Shown here in pieces: positions 47,398-60,366 of a DNA stretch of 64,000 nucleotides (the first letter of the stretch is position 1; every line of letters starts with the position of its first letter). The stretch covers positions 62,001 to 126,000 of the forward strand of contig NZ_LAXJ01000002.1 of the NCBI RefSeq assembly GCF_001441615.1, in the 5' to 3' direction. Below the pieces are notes generated by a model that ran no database searches, had not been told where the DNA came from, and saw only the letters and a list, made by a program, of their open reading frames with translations. The position numbers and the translations under genes were made by a program. This DNA comes from Roseovarius atlanticus. Its GTDB lineage: Bacteria > Pseudomonadota > Alphaproteobacteria > Rhodobacterales > Rhodobacteraceae.

Positions 47398-48675
47398 TCA
47401 GAGCCCGTCGAACTGCGATTTCTGCGTGTCGTTCCAGCGCACGGTCAGGCTGTAGCCATCCTCGTCTTGCACTTCGTCCTCGACAAGCCCCTTCTCGAAC
47501 AGCCAGGCGCGCTTGCGGCCCGCTTCAAAGCCCAGCGAGACGGTTTCGACACGGGTGGCGCCCGCCAGGCGGGCGATGATGGTGTCGCTGAGCACGGCCA
47601 TGCCTTCGCCGGTGATGGCCGACAGAAGCTGCACGTTCTCGAGGCGCGCGGCGCGGTTCTCGGCCAGGGTGCGGTCCTCTGGCGTCAGACGGTCGATCTT
47701 GTTCCAGACCTCGATCTGGGGCGTGGTGTCCAGAACGCCGAGGCTGGTCAGGATCTCGTGCACGTCACGCGCCTGTTCCTCGGTCTCTGGGTGCGAGATG
47801 TCGCGCACATGCACGATCAGGTCAGCGGCCAGCACTTCCTCGAGCGTGGCGCGGAAGGCAGCCACCAGTTCGGTGGGCAGGTCCGAGATGAAGCCCACCG
47901 TGTCGGACAGGATCACCTCGGGGCCGCCGCCCGGCAGAGCGATCTTGCGCATGGTGGGATCGAGCGTGGCAAAGAGCATGTCCTTGGCCATCACCTCGGC
48001 CCCCGTGAGGTGGTTGAACAGCGTGGACTTGCCGGCGTTGGTGTAGCCAACGAGGGCCACGATGGGAAACGGCACCTTGGCGCGGGCGGCGCGGTGCAGC
48101 GTGCGGGTCTTGACGACCTTGTCCAGCTGACGGCGCAGGCGCACGAGCTGTTCGTCGATGGCCCGCCTGTCGGCCTCGATCTGGGTCTCGCCGGGCCCGC
48201 CGACAAAGCCGAGGCCGCCACGCTGACGTTCCAGGTGGGTCCAGGCGCGGACAAGCCGGGTGCGCTGGTAGGAAAGCGCGGCCATTTCCACCTGCAACAC
48301 GCCTTCGCGGGTCGCAGCGCGGTCGGAAAAGATCTCGAGGATCAGCCCGGTGCGGTCCAGCAATTTGACGCCCAGCTGCTTTTCCAGGTTGCGCTGCTGC
48401 ACGGGCGACACAGGGCCGTCGATCAACACCAGCTCGACCTCGTTGTCCTCGACCAGCGATTTCAGATCGGCCAGCTTGCCCTTCGAGAACAGCATCCCGG
48501 GATGCGGGTCGCGCAGCCGCACGACCGAGCCGCCCAGCACATCAAGCCCCGGCAGGGCATGGGCCAGCGACACGGCCTCTTCGAGCGCGCGCGCGGGGTC
48601 ACGCTCGCGGTCTGAACTGGGAATATCCGGGTGCAGGACCCAGGCGCGGGTGTCCGAAACGTCGGTCTGGGTCAA
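47398..48675 (-). CDS. hflX: Ribosome-associated GTPase HflX
   Basis: A 425-aa GTPase: N-terminal HflX domain ([50 protein letters not shown]), linker [19 protein letters not shown], then the G domain with [18 protein letters not shown] and NKID. It splits stalled ribosomes. Its ATG overlaps the hfq stop (TCAT), the conserved hfq-hflX pair. Confidence 0.96.
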   Translation of the reverse strand: MTQTDVSDTRAWVLHPDIPSSDRERDPARALEEAVSLAHALPGLDVLGGSVVRLRDPHPGMLFSKGKLADLKSLVEDNEVELVLIDGPVSPVQQRNLEKQLGVKLLDRTGLILEIFSDRAATREGVLQVEMAALSYQRTRLVRAWTHLERQRGGLGFVGGPGETQIEADRRAIDEQLVRLRRQLDKVVKTRTLHRAARAKVPFPIVALVGYTNAGKSTLFNHLTGAEVMAKDMLFATLDPTMRKIALPGGGPEVILSDTVGFISDLPTELVAAFRATLEEVLAADLIVHVRDISHPETEEQARDVHEILTSLGVLDTTPQIEVWNKIDRLTPEDRTLAENRAARLENVQLLSAITGEGMAVLSDTIIARLAGATRVETVSLGFEAGRKRAWLFEKGLVEDEVQDEDGYSLTVRWNDTQKSQFDGL

Positions 48676-48911
48676 GACCCGTCATCGCCCTCGTAAAGGC
48701 TGACCGGCTGAGAGGGCATGATGGTGGACACGGCATGTTTGTAGACAAGCTGTGATTGCCCGTCGCGGCGCAGCAGGATGCAGAAATTGTCGAACCAGGT
48801 GATGACACCTTGCAGCTTGACGCCGTTGATCAGGAACACGGTAACCGGGATCTTGGTCTTGCGAACCTGATTCAGAAATGCGTCTTGCAGGTTTTGTCGG
48901 TCTGTCGCCAT
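48672..48911 (-). CDS. hfq: RNA chaperone Hfq
   Basis: A 79-aa Sm-like protein: [61 protein letters not shown] contains both Sm motifs (the second ends in YKHA). The start is ATG 48911 (MATDRQNL). It supports sRNA pairing, relevant to the candidate sRNAs at 8460 and 22385. Confidence 0.97.
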   Translation of the reverse strand: MATDRQNLQDAFLNQVRKTKIPVTVFLINGVKLQGVITWFDNFCILLRRDGQSQLVYKHAVSTIMPSQPVSLYEGDDGS

Positions 48912-49090
48912 TGTTTTTATAGCCTTTGTTCTTGCGAGGGGCCGTCGGTCGCCCCTTTCTCCCTCGGTCGGGAGTATGGAGTGCGCGTTTCCGAGTTTCC
49001 AGCCCAAAAATCAAATCGTTGCGGCGTCTTGCCCGGGCGATGTTTCAAGGGTGTGACACCGCGGCCACGCAGCGCAAAGATTGCGGGGGG

Positions 49091-50641
49091 TCAGCGGCGC
49101 CACAGGCTGGGGTTGAAGAGCGCGATCAGGGCCAGGGTTTCCATCCGACCCAGCACCATGGCGGCCGAGAAGACCAGCTTGGCCACCGGGTGCATCTCCA
49201 GCAGGGCGATGGGCGCGTCGGCGCCGACCTGTGTGAGCGGACCGGCGGTGGCCAGCGCCGCGGTCGACAGCACGATGGCGTTTTGCAGGTCTTCGCCGAA
49301 GGCCGCCATCAGGACGGTCACCAGCGCCAGCGACAATGCGAAGAGCATGAAGAAGATCCAGGCCACGAACGCGCCCTCGCGGCGCATCCGGCGGGTGTGG
49401 ACCCCGGCGCGGCCCACCGACGAGGGGTGGATCAGCCGCTCCATCTCGCGTTGGCCATGCAGGTAGAGCGCGTAGATCCGCAACAGCTTCACGCCCCCCG
49501 CCGTGGTGGCCACGCCGCCGCCGAACATCGCCAGACCCATCAGCAGGAGCCCCGGCGTGCCCAGACCCGACCACGATTGCGCCGCCTCCCATGCCGCACT
49601 CTGAAAGCCAGTGGTGGACAGGAACGACATGACGGTGAACATCCCGCCCCAAAGCGCCTGAAGCGCCTGGCCCAGATCCTCGACCTGGTCGACATCGAAG
49701 GCGCCCAGCCAGTGACGCGAGAACAGGATCAGCGGCACGCCCAACACCAGTGCCACACCGATGCGGAACTCGGGGTCGTCGAGCACGCTGGTCGAGCGGC
49801 TGGTCAGCGTGTCGGATGAAAACGTCAGGCGCGACAGGGCGAAGAACATGAAGAGAAAGATCAATATCTCGCCGCCAAAGCCGCTGCCCGCATTCTCGAC
49901 CCCGCCGACGGCGGAAATGCCGCTGGTGGCCAGGGTGGACATGGCATGAACCGCGGCCACCAGCGGGCGGTCGCCGCCCACCATCAGCATCAGCCACAGC
50001 ACGCCGGTCAGACCCACATAGACCGGGGCCAGCACCTGTGTGCTTTGCGCGATGCGGCGGGCCGAGCTGGCGCGCCGAAAGCGGCTGAGCGCGTCCTCGC
50101 CCTGCCCCGGTTCGGCCGAGACGGTGATCTCGAACCCGCCCAGGTTCATCGGCGCCAGCACGGCAGAGGCCGCGATCCAGATCAGCAGACCGCCGAACCA
50201 GCCGACGATGCCGCGCCACAGGTGCAGGCTGTCGCCCAGGCGGGCGGGATTGTCGAACAGCGTCGCGCCGGTGGTCGTAAGGCACGAGACCATTTCGACA
50301 TAGGCGTTCAGAAAGCGCGTCGTCTCCAGCCCCTCGTAGAAGGGGAGCGCCAGGAACACCGGCAGCGCGGTATAGGCCAGCGCCAGCGACGCCAGGTTCT
50401 GGATATCGGTGTTGTCCTGTTGCCGCCGGCCGGCGATGGTCAGACCCACCAGCAACAGAAAGCTGAGGCCCATCACGCTGGAATAGAGAAACGCGCGGGC
50501 GACGGAATGATCATCCTGCCAGAAGGCATGAAGCGCGGGGCCCAGCATGGCGACGCTGGCGATCCCGGTGAGCACGAGAATGAGCGGGAACCGCAACAGA
50601 CGGGCGGTCAGGCCCGGCGACGATGTCTCAGAAGAAATCAA
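49091..50641 (-). CDS. trkH: Trk potassium uptake channel TrkH
   Basis: A 516-aa membrane protein with four M1-P-M2 repeats. Pore-loop segments include SCLTTTGATLFDNP, STLATSGISAVGG, SFLSTTGFQSAAWE and STAALATAGPLTQVG. The protein overlaps the trkA end by 14 bp and is transcribed after it. Confidence 0.94.
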   Translation of the reverse strand: MISSETSSPGLTARLLRFPLILVLTGIASVAMLGPALHAFWQDDHSVARAFLYSSVMGLSFLLLVGLTIAGRRQQDNTDIQNLASLALAYTALPVFLALPFYEGLETTRFLNAYVEMVSCLTTTGATLFDNPARLGDSLHLWRGIVGWFGGLLIWIAASAVLAPMNLGGFEITVSAEPGQGEDALSRFRRASSARRIAQSTQVLAPVYVGLTGVLWLMLMVGGDRPLVAAVHAMSTLATSGISAVGGVENAGSGFGGEILIFLFMFFALSRLTFSSDTLTSRSTSVLDDPEFRIGVALVLGVPLILFSRHWLGAFDVDQVEDLGQALQALWGGMFTVMSFLSTTGFQSAAWEAAQSWSGLGTPGLLLMGLAMFGGGVATTAGGVKLLRIYALYLHGQREMERLIHPSSVGRAGVHTRRMRREGAFVAWIFFMLFALSLALVTVLMAAFGEDLQNAIVLSTAALATAGPLTQVGADAPIALLEMHPVAKLVFSAAMVLGRMETLALIALFNPSLWRR

Positions 50642-52004
50642 TCGAGACCTGCAAGAGCTGTTCCACCCGGTTCACGTCCGAGGCGAGCGCGAAGATCACC
50701 ACCACGTCACCCGCCTCGATGCGCATGGCACCCGACGGTTTCAGCACCTTGCCCTCGCGCAGGATGGCCCCGACCAGCACGCCCTCGGGAAAGTCGATCT
50801 CGCGGATCGCGGCGCCGGCGATGTTGGAGGTGGACATGACCTCGGCCTCGATCACCTCGGCCTCGGCATCGCCGATGGAATAGACCGAGCGCACGCGCCC
50901 GTGGCGGACGTGGCGCAGGATCGAGGACACCGTGGTGGAGCGCGGGTTGATGTAGGCGTCGATGCCCAAGGGCTCCATCATCGGCAGCAGCGTGGGGTCG
51001 TTGATCAGCGCGATGGCAAAGGGACAGCCCTCGGCCTTGGCGCGCACGGCGGCCAGCATGTTGGTCTTGTCGTCGTCGGTCACCGCCAGCACCGCGTCGG
51101 CGCGCGAGATGTTGGCCTCGGCCAAAAGTTGTGCATCCAGCCCGTCGCCATTCAGCACGATGGTGCGTTCCAGCGCGTCGGCGGCCCGTTCGGCCACCTT
51201 GCGGTCGCGCTCGATCACCTTGACGCGGGTGCGCTTGCCGCGCGTCTCGATCCGCTTGGCGACGCTGAGGCCGATATTGCCGCCGCCGATGATGACCAGC
51301 CGTTCCTGCGTCTGCGAGGTCTTGCCGAACACCTCCATGGTGCGCGGCACGTCCTCGGTGGGGGCGAAGACATAGGCGTCGTCGCCCACAAACAACTGGT
51401 CCTCGGCCTCGGGGGCGAAGAGCTTGCCATCGCGGCGGATGGCCAGCACGACCACTTCGAGCGTTGAGAAAAGGTCGGTCAATTGGCGCAAGGGCGTGTT
51501 GACGATGGGGCAGTCATCCTCGATCCGAAGGCCCAGAAGCTGTGCGCGGCCTTCCATAAAAGTCTCGGTGTCGAAGGCCGCCGGCGCGGCAAGCCGTTGC
51601 AGCGCGGCCTCGGCCACCTCGCGCTCTGGCGAGATCACAACGTCGATGGGCATGTGATCGCGGCGGTAGAGGTCGGAATAGATCGCGTCGAGGTAGGACT
51701 GGCTGCGCAGGCGGGCGATCTTGCGGTTGATGGAAAAGACCGAATGCGCCACCTGGCAGGTCACCATGTTGACCTCGTCGGAATGGGTGGCGGCGATGAT
51801 CATGTCGGCGTCGCGCGCGCCGGCCTGGTCCAGCACGTTGGGATAGCTGGCAAAACCGTTGATGCCCTGCACGTCCAGCGTTTCCGTGGCGCGGCGCACC
51901 AGGTCGGGGTTGCTGTCGACCACGGTGACGTCGTTGCGTTCGCCCGAGAGGTGGCGTGCGATCTGCCAGCCGACCTGCCCTGCCCCGCAGATGATGACCT
52001 TCAT
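50628..52004 (-). CDS. trkA: Trk system regulatory NAD-binding protein TrkA
   Basis: A 458-aa protein with two RCK domains, each with a Rossmann motif (MKVIICGAGQVGWQIARHL; ERLVIIGGGNIGLSVAKRI) and a TrkA_C lobe. It gates TrkH in response to nucleotides. I start at ATG 52004; the upstream open frame is not family sequence. Confidence 0.95.
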   Translation of the reverse strand: MKVIICGAGQVGWQIARHLSGERNDVTVVDSNPDLVRRATETLDVQGINGFASYPNVLDQAGARDADMIIAATHSDEVNMVTCQVAHSVFSINRKIARLRSQSYLDAIYSDLYRRDHMPIDVVISPEREVAEAALQRLAAPAAFDTETFMEGRAQLLGLRIEDDCPIVNTPLRQLTDLFSTLEVVVLAIRRDGKLFAPEAEDQLFVGDDAYVFAPTEDVPRTMEVFGKTSQTQERLVIIGGGNIGLSVAKRIETRGKRTRVKVIERDRKVAERAADALERTIVLNGDGLDAQLLAEANISRADAVLAVTDDDKTNMLAAVRAKAEGCPFAIALINDPTLLPMMEPLGIDAYINPRSTTVSSILRHVRHGRVRSVYSIGDAEAEVIEAEVMSTSNIAGAAIREIDFPEGVLVGAILREGKVLKPSGAMRIEAGDVVVIFALASDVNRVEQLLQVSIDFF

Positions 52005-52107
52005 GGGCTGTGCCCTTATTGACCCAATCGAAGGCTTTGCATGACAGATGGGGCTGTCACGGTCAATTGCTTTGTCCTGCACGAATTTGGCGGATAAGCT
52101 GGCGCGT

Positions 52108-52581
52108 ATGAGATGGTTCCGAGTCCCGCTTTTCACCGTGATCGCGCTGCTGTTGGCAGGGTGCCTGCCGACCAATGTCTATTACAAGGAAGGCGCGCCG
52201 GTGAGCGGAGTCGAACGCGACCGGACGCAATGCGACGTGGCCGCCCTGCGCGAGGTGCCGGTGCGCACGCTGACGCGCTACATCCCGCCGACCTACAGCT
52301 ATCGGCAGGTCTGCAACGGCGCGGGCGCGTGCAGGACGGTCCGGGTTCTGTTGTCGCCCGGCCGGTGGGAGCGTTACGACGCCAACGAGGGCCTGCGCGC
52401 GCGGGTGGCCAAGCAGTGCATGGCCGACCAGGGCTATCAGAAGGTCAGCCTGAAACCCTGCCCGCCCGACGTGGTGGAGGCGACGGTGATCACCGCGACG
52501 CGCGTGCAGCCGCCGCTGACGGAAAATTCCTGTGCGATCCGGATCAAGGGCGGGAAGTACCAGATCGTGAATCCCGAATAG
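52108..52581 (+). CDS. Lipoprotein of unknown function
   Basis: A 157-aa protein with a lipoprotein signal (MRWFRVPLFTVIALLLAGC), then a mature part with several Cys (QCDV, VCNGAGACRTVRV, QCMADQGYQKV, PCPP, SCAI) that could form three disulfides. No family recognised. The start is ATG 52108, fitting the signal peptide; the frame is open upstream to 52048. Confidence 0.75.
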   Translation: MRWFRVPLFTVIALLLAGCLPTNVYYKEGAPVSGVERDRTQCDVAALREVPVRTLTRYIPPTYSYRQVCNGAGACRTVRVLLSPGRWERYDANEGLRARVAKQCMADQGYQKVSLKPCPPDVVEATVITATRVQPPLTENSCAIRIKGGKYQIVNPE

Positions 52582-53121
52582 GGCGGCGTGACCAAAAGGA
52601 GCGCCTGCGGCGCGCTCGATATCTCGGCGGCGGGGCCGCCTCGGGGATGCCTCCGGCGGGGATATTTATGGCCAGAGGAAGCAAGGGCTGCGGGGCCGAA
52701 ACCGAAGGCTGAAGATAAGATCCGCCACCTCCGCCGAACTTGCGGGCGATCAGGGTGCAAATCTGCTGGGATATCGGTGACCTGCGACGGCGGGAAGATA
52801 TCGAAACCACCGTAGACGTCTCTCTTGTCGATCCTTACGGAACGGGAACGCCAACGATAAGACACAATCGTGTTTCGGAAACTCCATTCACAAAGCCCGC
52901 AAAGGCGCCAGACCGATAAGACGCAGGCGCACGGCCTCTGCCATTCTCGCGCGGAGTCAACGCGCAGCTAGCTGCGCCGCCGCGCGATCGTCCGTTGACC
53001 GAAAGGCGATTGCGTGCAATCGCCGAAAGGGAGACCGACCGTCACGCCGAAGGCGTGTCGACTATAGGCGGCGCATTTCTGGCGCGGCGGGCTGGCCATC
53101 ACGCGGCCCTCTCGCCCCCGC
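52582..53121. other. 540-bp convergent gap with repeats and a hairpin cluster
   Basis: No gene is supported between the lipoprotein and ntrX ends. GGGGATATTTATGGCCAGAG at 52658-52677 is another GGATATTT-GGCCAGA repeat. From 52954 to 53057 several perfect palindromes follow each other (listed separately). Confidence 0.5.
52954..53057. repeat. Cluster of perfect hairpins near the ntrX 3' end
   Basis: Three perfect inverted repeats occur within 104 bp: GCGCAGCTAGCTGCGC (52962-52977), GGCGATTGC-GT-GCAATCGCC (53005-53024) and CACGCC-GAA-GGCGTG (53043-53057). The first is flanked by the longer-range pair GTCAACG and CGTTGAC. None has a U-tract. This may be a structured RNA or a DNA-binding site. 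Confidence 0.5.
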
Positions 53122-54537
53122 TTATCCCGTTGCGGCCTGTGGTCCCTCGTCCTCATCCTCCGACAGGCGTGCGCCCTTGGTGCCGGTGACCACGCCCAGG
53201 GATTTCAGCTTGCGGTGCAGCGCACTGCGTTCCATGCCGACGAATTCCGCCGTGCGGCTGATATTGCCGCCGAAGCGGTTGATCTGGGTCATGAGGTATT
53301 CGCGCTCGAACGCCTCGCGGGCCTCGCGCAGGGGCATGGTGGCGACCGTGCCCGACAGGACCACGCGGCCTTCGTCGCTGGGCGTCGCGCTGTCGCCGGG
53401 GATTTCGCGCGCGGTGATGTCGCCCGCGCTGTCGCCCAGGATCAGGATGCGTTCGATCACGTTGCGCAGCTGGCGCACGTTGCCGGGCCAGCGCATGGTC
53501 TGCAGAAGGGCCGCCGCCTCGTCGCCCAGGGCGCGGACGGGCAAGCCCTGCTCGCCATGGAGCTTCTCGATGAAATAGCCGGCCAGCACGGGGATATCCT
53601 CGCGCCGGTCCTCCAGGCTGGGCACGGCGATCGGCACCACGTTGAGGCGGTGATAAAGCTCGCGCCGGAAGCGTTCGCCCCGGATCTCGGATTCCAGGTC
53701 GCGCGAGGTCGAGGAGATGACGCGCAGATCGACCTGCACCTTGTCGCTGCCACCCACCCGCAGGAAGGTCTGATCGACCAGCACGCGCAGGATCTTGCCT
53801 TGTGTGCCCAGGGGCATGTCGGCGACCTCGTCGAAATAGATCACGCCGGTATTGGCCTCTTCCAGAAGGCCGGGGGTGACGGTGCCGTCCTCGGCCTCGC
53901 GCCCGAACAGCACCTCTTCCATGCGGTCGGGCTCGATCGAGGCGCAGCCGGCGCAGACGAAGGGACCGTTCGCGCGGTCGGAATTGGCGTGGATATAGCG
54001 CGCGGCCAGTTCCTTGCCCGAGCCGGCGGGGCCCGACAGCATGACGCGTCCGTTCGAGCGCGTGACCTTGTCGAGCTGGCCCACCAGCGTGCGGAAGGCC
54101 GGGCTTTCGCCCAGCATGTCCGCCGGGCCGCTGCCCTGGCGCTTGAGCGCGAGGTTCTCGCGGCGCAGGCGGCTGGTTTCCATGCCGCGGCGGATCACCA
54201 CCATCAGCTGGTCGATGTTGAACGGTTTCTCGATGAAGTCGTAGGCGCCCTGCTTGATGGCCGCGACCGCGATTTCGATATTACCGTGGCCCGAGATGAT
54301 GACCACGGGCACCTCGGGATAGTCGCGCTTGACCGCCTTGAGGATGTCGATCCCGTCCATGTTGCTGTCTTTCAGCCAGATATCGAGGATCAGAAGGCCC
54401 GGCGGCTGGTTGCGTATCTCGGTCATGGCGTCGTCGGAATTGCCGGCGAGCCGGGTCGTGAAGCCTTCGTCCTGCAAGATATCTGAAATCAGTTCGCGGA
54501 TATCGCGCTCGTCGTCGACAATAAGAATGTCACTCAT
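53122..54537 (-). CDS. ntrX: Nitrogen-type response regulator NtrX
   Basis: A 471-aa regulator: receiver domain with D52, AAA+ domain with Walker A GPAGSGKE and Walker B VIYFDEVADM, and a Fis-type HTH (FGGNISRTAEFVGMERSALHRKLKSLGV). The GAFTGA loop that contacts sigma-54 is replaced (VLFGREAEDGTVTPGLLEEANTG), as in other alphaproteobacterial NtrX proteins, so classical sigma-54 activation is unlikely. ATG 54537 has GAGGTG upstream. It follows ntrY by 8 bp. Confidence 0.94.
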   Translation of the reverse strand: MSDILIVDDERDIRELISDILQDEGFTTRLAGNSDDAMTEIRNQPPGLLILDIWLKDSNMDGIDILKAVKRDYPEVPVVIISGHGNIEIAVAAIKQGAYDFIEKPFNIDQLMVVIRRGMETSRLRRENLALKRQGSGPADMLGESPAFRTLVGQLDKVTRSNGRVMLSGPAGSGKELAARYIHANSDRANGPFVCAGCASIEPDRMEEVLFGREAEDGTVTPGLLEEANTGVIYFDEVADMPLGTQGKILRVLVDQTFLRVGGSDKVQVDLRVISSTSRDLESEIRGERFRRELYHRLNVVPIAVPSLEDRREDIPVLAGYFIEKLHGEQGLPVRALGDEAAALLQTMRWPGNVRQLRNVIERILILGDSAGDITAREIPGDSATPSDEGRVVLSGTVATMPLREAREAFEREYLMTQINRFGGNISRTAEFVGMERSALHRKLKSLGVVTGTKGARLSEDEDEGPQAATG

Positions 54538-54545
54538 GGGGCACC

Positions 54546-56834
<2,289 letters not shown>

Positions 56835-56933
56835 GCAATCCCCCCATCAGGTTGTGGCGCGGGATGCGCCGCACCTCCAGATGTGGCTTGGAACCTGGCA
56901 GAGCTTCCGAAGCGCCACAGTGATGTTGCAGTT

Positions 56934-58298
56934 TTACATCAACTTGCGGCGCCGTGTCACGCGAATATCAAGGTCGGTGATTTTCTTGCGCAATGTATTG
57001 CGGTTAATGCCAAGAAGATCGGCACATTTGGCCTGATTCCCGCCCGTCGCATCCAGCGCGATCTCGATCAGGGGCATCTCCATCTCCTTGAGGATTCGCG
57101 CATAAAGGCCCGGCGGCGGCAGCGTGTTGCCGTGCAGGTCGAAGTACCGGCGCAGGTGGCGCGAGATCGAGGTCGACAGGGTTTCGCCCCCGCCGCCGCC
57201 CACCACCGGCGCGGCCTCGGGCTGGTTGCCCAGCACGGCCTCGACCTCGGAGCGGGTGATCTCGGATGACCGCGCGGTCAGGCCAAGGCGCTGGACCGCG
57301 TTTTCAAGCTGGCGCACGTTGCCGGGCCAGCTGTAGGCGCGCATCAGTTCGATCGCGTCCTCGGAGAGCGTGCGGGTCGGCTGGCCCTCGCGCTCGGCCT
57401 TCAGAAGGAAGTGCTGCACCAAGAGCGGAATGTCGTCGACGCGCGCGCGCAGGGACGGCACCTCGACCACCGCGCCCGACAGGCGGTAATACAGATCCTC
57501 GCGCAGCTTGCCCTCTTCCAGGCGGTCGGCCAGGCGGCCCAGCGATGTGGCCATGAATCGCGGCACGTGATCGCCCGGCGCGTCCATCATTCGCACCACG
57601 CGGGCCTGCGCATCGGTGCTGAGGTCCCCCACCCCGTCCAGCACGATGGTGCCGCCCTTGGCCCGCGCCATGACCCGCGCCGGGCCTTCCAGATCGGCCA
57701 GGTCGGTGGGCGTGACGGTCACGAAGGGCAGCGTGCGCCGGTCGGAAAAATCGTGGATGGCGCGCGCGATGAGGGTCTTGCCGGTGCCGGATTCGCCGGT
57801 GATCAGCACCGGCAGGTCGGTGTTCATCAGCCGGGCCACAACACGGTAAAGCCCCTGCATCGCCGCAGTGCGCCCCACCAGCGGCAGCTCATCTGGGCGA
57901 TCCTCGGATCTGGGCTCGGCCGGGGCGCGCTTGGTGCGGGCATCCAGCGCCCGCGCGGTGCGCTTCATCAGGTCGGGCAGGTCGAAGGGCTTGGGCAGGT
58001 AATCGAACGCCGCGGCCTCTTCGGCCTGGATGGCGGTCATGATCGTGTTCTGGGCCGAGATCACGATCACGGGCATACCGGGGCGGTCCTGGTTGATCTT
58101 GGGCAGCATTTCCAGGCCATTGCCGTCGGGCATCATGACGTCGGTGATCACCGCGTCGCCCTTGCCCTCGCCCACCCACCGCATCAGCGTGGTCAGTGAC
58201 GATGTGGCGTGCACCCGGCATCCCGCCCGCGTCAGGGCCTGCGTCAGAACCGTGCGGATCGTGCGGTCGTCATCGGCGACCAGTACCGTGCCATCCAT
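56934..58298 (-). CDS. ntrC: Nitrogen regulator NtrC, GAFTGA-less type
   Basis: A 454-aa regulator: receiver D53, Walker A GESGTGKT (168-175), a shortened AAA+ domain and a Fis HTH ([22 protein letters not shown]). The whole L1 loop including GAFTGA is missing: [25 protein letters not shown] leads straight to Walker B, which reads [10 protein letters not shown] (D221 G222), with Gly in place of the catalytic Glu. Rhodobacter capsulatus NtrC also lacks GAFTGA and acts with the housekeeping polymerase; the same mode is inferred here. It overlaps ntrB by one base. Confidence 0.94.
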   Translation of the reverse strand: MDGTVLVADDDRTIRTVLTQALTRAGCRVHATSSLTTLMRWVGEGKGDAVITDVMMPDGNGLEMLPKINQDRPGMPVIVISAQNTIMTAIQAEEAAAFDYLPKPFDLPDLMKRTARALDARTKRAPAEPRSEDRPDELPLVGRTAAMQGLYRVVARLMNTDLPVLITGESGTGKTLIARAIHDFSDRRTLPFVTVTPTDLADLEGPARVMARAKGGTIVLDGVGDLSTDAQARVVRMMDAPGDHVPRFMATSLGRLADRLEEGKLREDLYYRLSGAVVEVPSLRARVDDIPLLVQHFLLKAEREGQPTRTLSEDAIELMRAYSWPGNVRQLENAVQRLGLTARSSEITRSEVEAVLGNQPEAAPVVGGGGGETLSTSISRHLRRYFDLHGNTLPPPGLYARILKEMEMPLIEIALDATGGNQAKCADLLGINRNTLRKKITDLDIRVTRRRKLM

Positions 58299-59377
58299 TA
58301 GCTTTCCTCCATGTCCTTGCCGGCGCGCGGCAGCGAAATACGAAATACGGTGCGTCCGGGCACCGAGTTGACCGAAAGCCAGCCATCGAGGTCCGAGACG
58401 ATCTTAGCCGCCAGCGCGAGGCCGAGGCCGGTGCCGTTCTCGCGGCCCGACACGAACGGCTCGAACACGTTGCCGGCGATTTCCGGCGGCAGGCCGGGAC
58501 CGTCGTCGATGACCTCGATTTGAAGCGGCAGCGATTTGCCCGGCCCCCCACCGTCGCGGCGCACGCGCAGCGATTGTTCGTAATAGCTGTGCAGGGTGAT
58601 GGTGCCGCCCTTGTCGCCCGCGGCCTGAGCCGCGTTCTTGAGAAGGTTCTGGATCACCTGCAACAGCTGGTCAGGATCGGCCAACGCCAGCGGCAGCGAG
58701 GGATCGTAATCCTCGACAATCGTCATGTGGGCGGCAAAGCCCACCAGCGCCGACCGGCGGGCGCGGTCCAGCACGTCGTGCAGGTTGACCGCGCGCAGCT
58801 TGGGCAGGCTCACGTTACCGAATTGCTCAACCTGTTCCAGCAGCCCGACGATGCGGCGGCTTTCTGACACGATCAGATCGGTCAGTTCCAGGTCGTCCTG
58901 ATCTAGGTTCATTGACAGAAGCTGCGCCGCGCCGGTGATGCCAGCCAGCGGGTTCTTGATCTCGTGCGCCAGCATCTCGGCCATGCCGATGGCGGACTTG
59001 GCGGCGGACTTGACCGACTGGCTTTGGGTCACGCGGCCCGCCAGTTCGCGGGGCGAGATCAGCAGGATCATGTGATCGTCCCAGCCCGACACCGGCGCGA
59101 TCTGCAGGTTGCATTGCATCGGGGCGCGGTCCCCTGTGCCAACGTCCACGTCATTAACGAACAGTGGCGCGGATTTCTCGCGGGCGCGTTCCAGCGCCTC
59201 TTCGATGGGCGCGTCGACGGCAAGCTTGTCCCACACGGGCTGCCCGATGATCGAGCGGGCCGAGGTCATCAGAAAGCCCTCGGCGGCCGGGTTGATCTGG
59301 ACGATGCGGTCCTGCCCGTCCAGGATCAGCCCCGGCACCGGCAGCGACGTCCAGACCATTTCGTCGAGGCCCGTCAT
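58298..59377 (-). CDS. ntrB: Nitrogen sensor kinase NtrB
   Basis: A 359-aa cytosolic kinase: PAS domain (about 1-110), DHp with H138 in [21 protein letters not shown] box [11 protein letters not shown], and G boxes [33 protein letters not shown]. It phosphorylates NtrC under nitrogen limitation, normally controlled by PII. Its ATG overlaps the dusB stop. Confidence 0.95.
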   Translation of the reverse strand: MTGLDEMVWTSLPVPGLILDGQDRIVQINPAAEGFLMTSARSIIGQPVWDKLAVDAPIEEALERAREKSAPLFVNDVDVGTGDRAPMQCNLQIAPVSGWDDHMILLISPRELAGRVTQSQSVKSAAKSAIGMAEMLAHEIKNPLAGITGAAQLLSMNLDQDDLELTDLIVSESRRIVGLLEQVEQFGNVSLPKLRAVNLHDVLDRARRSALVGFAAHMTIVEDYDPSLPLALADPDQLLQVIQNLLKNAAQAAGDKGGTITLHSYYEQSLRVRRDGGGPGKSLPLQIEVIDDGPGLPPEIAGNVFEPFVSGRENGTGLGLALAAKIVSDLDGWLSVNSVPGRTVFRISLPRAGKDMEES

Positions 59378-60366
59378 GCGGCGGTCCTTTCCGGGGTGGT
59401 CATCGCGTCTTCGAGCAGGCGGTTGACGTTGGCGGGGTCGCGCTCGGTCAGGATGCGCTTGCGCAAGGCCTGGGGTGTGTCCCGCCCGTCCATGTACCAG
59501 CCCAGATGCTTGCGCGCGACGCGGGTGCCCAGATCGGTGCCATAGAAGGACAGCATGGCGTCATAGTGGTCCTGCACCAGCCGCGTAAGGTCTCCGCCCT
59601 CTGGAATCTCCGGCGCGGGCGTGCCGTGCAACTCGTGCGCCACCTGCGCCAACAGCCACGGACGCCCCTGCGCGCCGCGCCCGATCATCACACCGTCCGC
59701 GCCGGATTTCATCAGCGCGTCGCGGGCGGCGGCGGTGCCGGTGATGTCGCCATTGGCGATGACGGGGATGCCGACCGCGTCCTTGACGCGGCGGATCGCG
59801 GCCCAGTCGGCATAGCCCTTGTAGAACTGACAGCGGGTGCGGCCGTGGATGGTGATCATGCGCACCCCTGCCCCTTCGGCGCGCCGGGCGAGGTCCGGCG
59901 CGTTGAGGTTGGTGTCGTCCCAGCCAAGGCGGGTTTTCAATGTCACGGGGATGGACACCGCGCCCACCACCGCCTCGATCAGGGTGAGCGCGTGGTCGAG
60001 ATCCTTCATCAGGGCCGATCCACTGGCGCCCGAGCCGCTGGCGCTGGTGACCTTCTTGGCCGGACACCCCATGTTGATGTCGATCACCTTGGCGCCATTG
60101 CCCTCGACCTGGCGCGCGGCCTCGGCCATCCAGTGCGCCTCGCGCCCCGCCAGCTGCACCGACGTGTCGGCGGCCTCGAACCCCAGCTCGGCCTTTTCGC
60201 GCACGCCGGGCTTGGACTGCACCATTTCCTGGCTGGCGACCATCTCGCTGACCACCAGGCCCGCGCCGAAACGGCTGACCAGGCTGCGGAACGGCAGGTC
60301 GGTGATCCCCGCAAGCGGGGCAAGAAGGACCGGAGGATGTAGGTTTCGGGGGCCGATGGTCAGCAT
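59374..60366 (-). CDS. dusB: tRNA-dihydrouridine synthase DusB (NifR3)
   Basis: A 330-aa FMN enzyme: APLAGITDLPFRSLVSRFGAGLVVSEMVAS, INMGCPAKKVTSASGSGASGSALMKD with the catalytic Cys, TIHGRTRCQFYKG, and VIANGDI. It is the classic first gene of the nifR3-ntrB-ntrC operon of Rhodobacterales. The overlap with ntrB (ATGA) implies coupled translation. Confidence 0.95.
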   Translation of the reverse strand: MLTIGPRNLHPPVLLAPLAGITDLPFRSLVSRFGAGLVVSEMVASQEMVQSKPGVREKAELGFEAADTSVQLAGREAHWMAEAARQVEGNGAKVIDINMGCPAKKVTSASGSGASGSALMKDLDHALTLIEAVVGAVSIPVTLKTRLGWDDTNLNAPDLARRAEGAGVRMITIHGRTRCQFYKGYADWAAIRRVKDAVGIPVIANGDITGTAAARDALMKSGADGVMIGRGAQGRPWLLAQVAHELHGTPAPEIPEGGDLTRLVQDHYDAMLSFYGTDLGTRVARKHLGWYMDGRDTPQALRKRILTERDPANVNRLLEDAMTTPERTAA

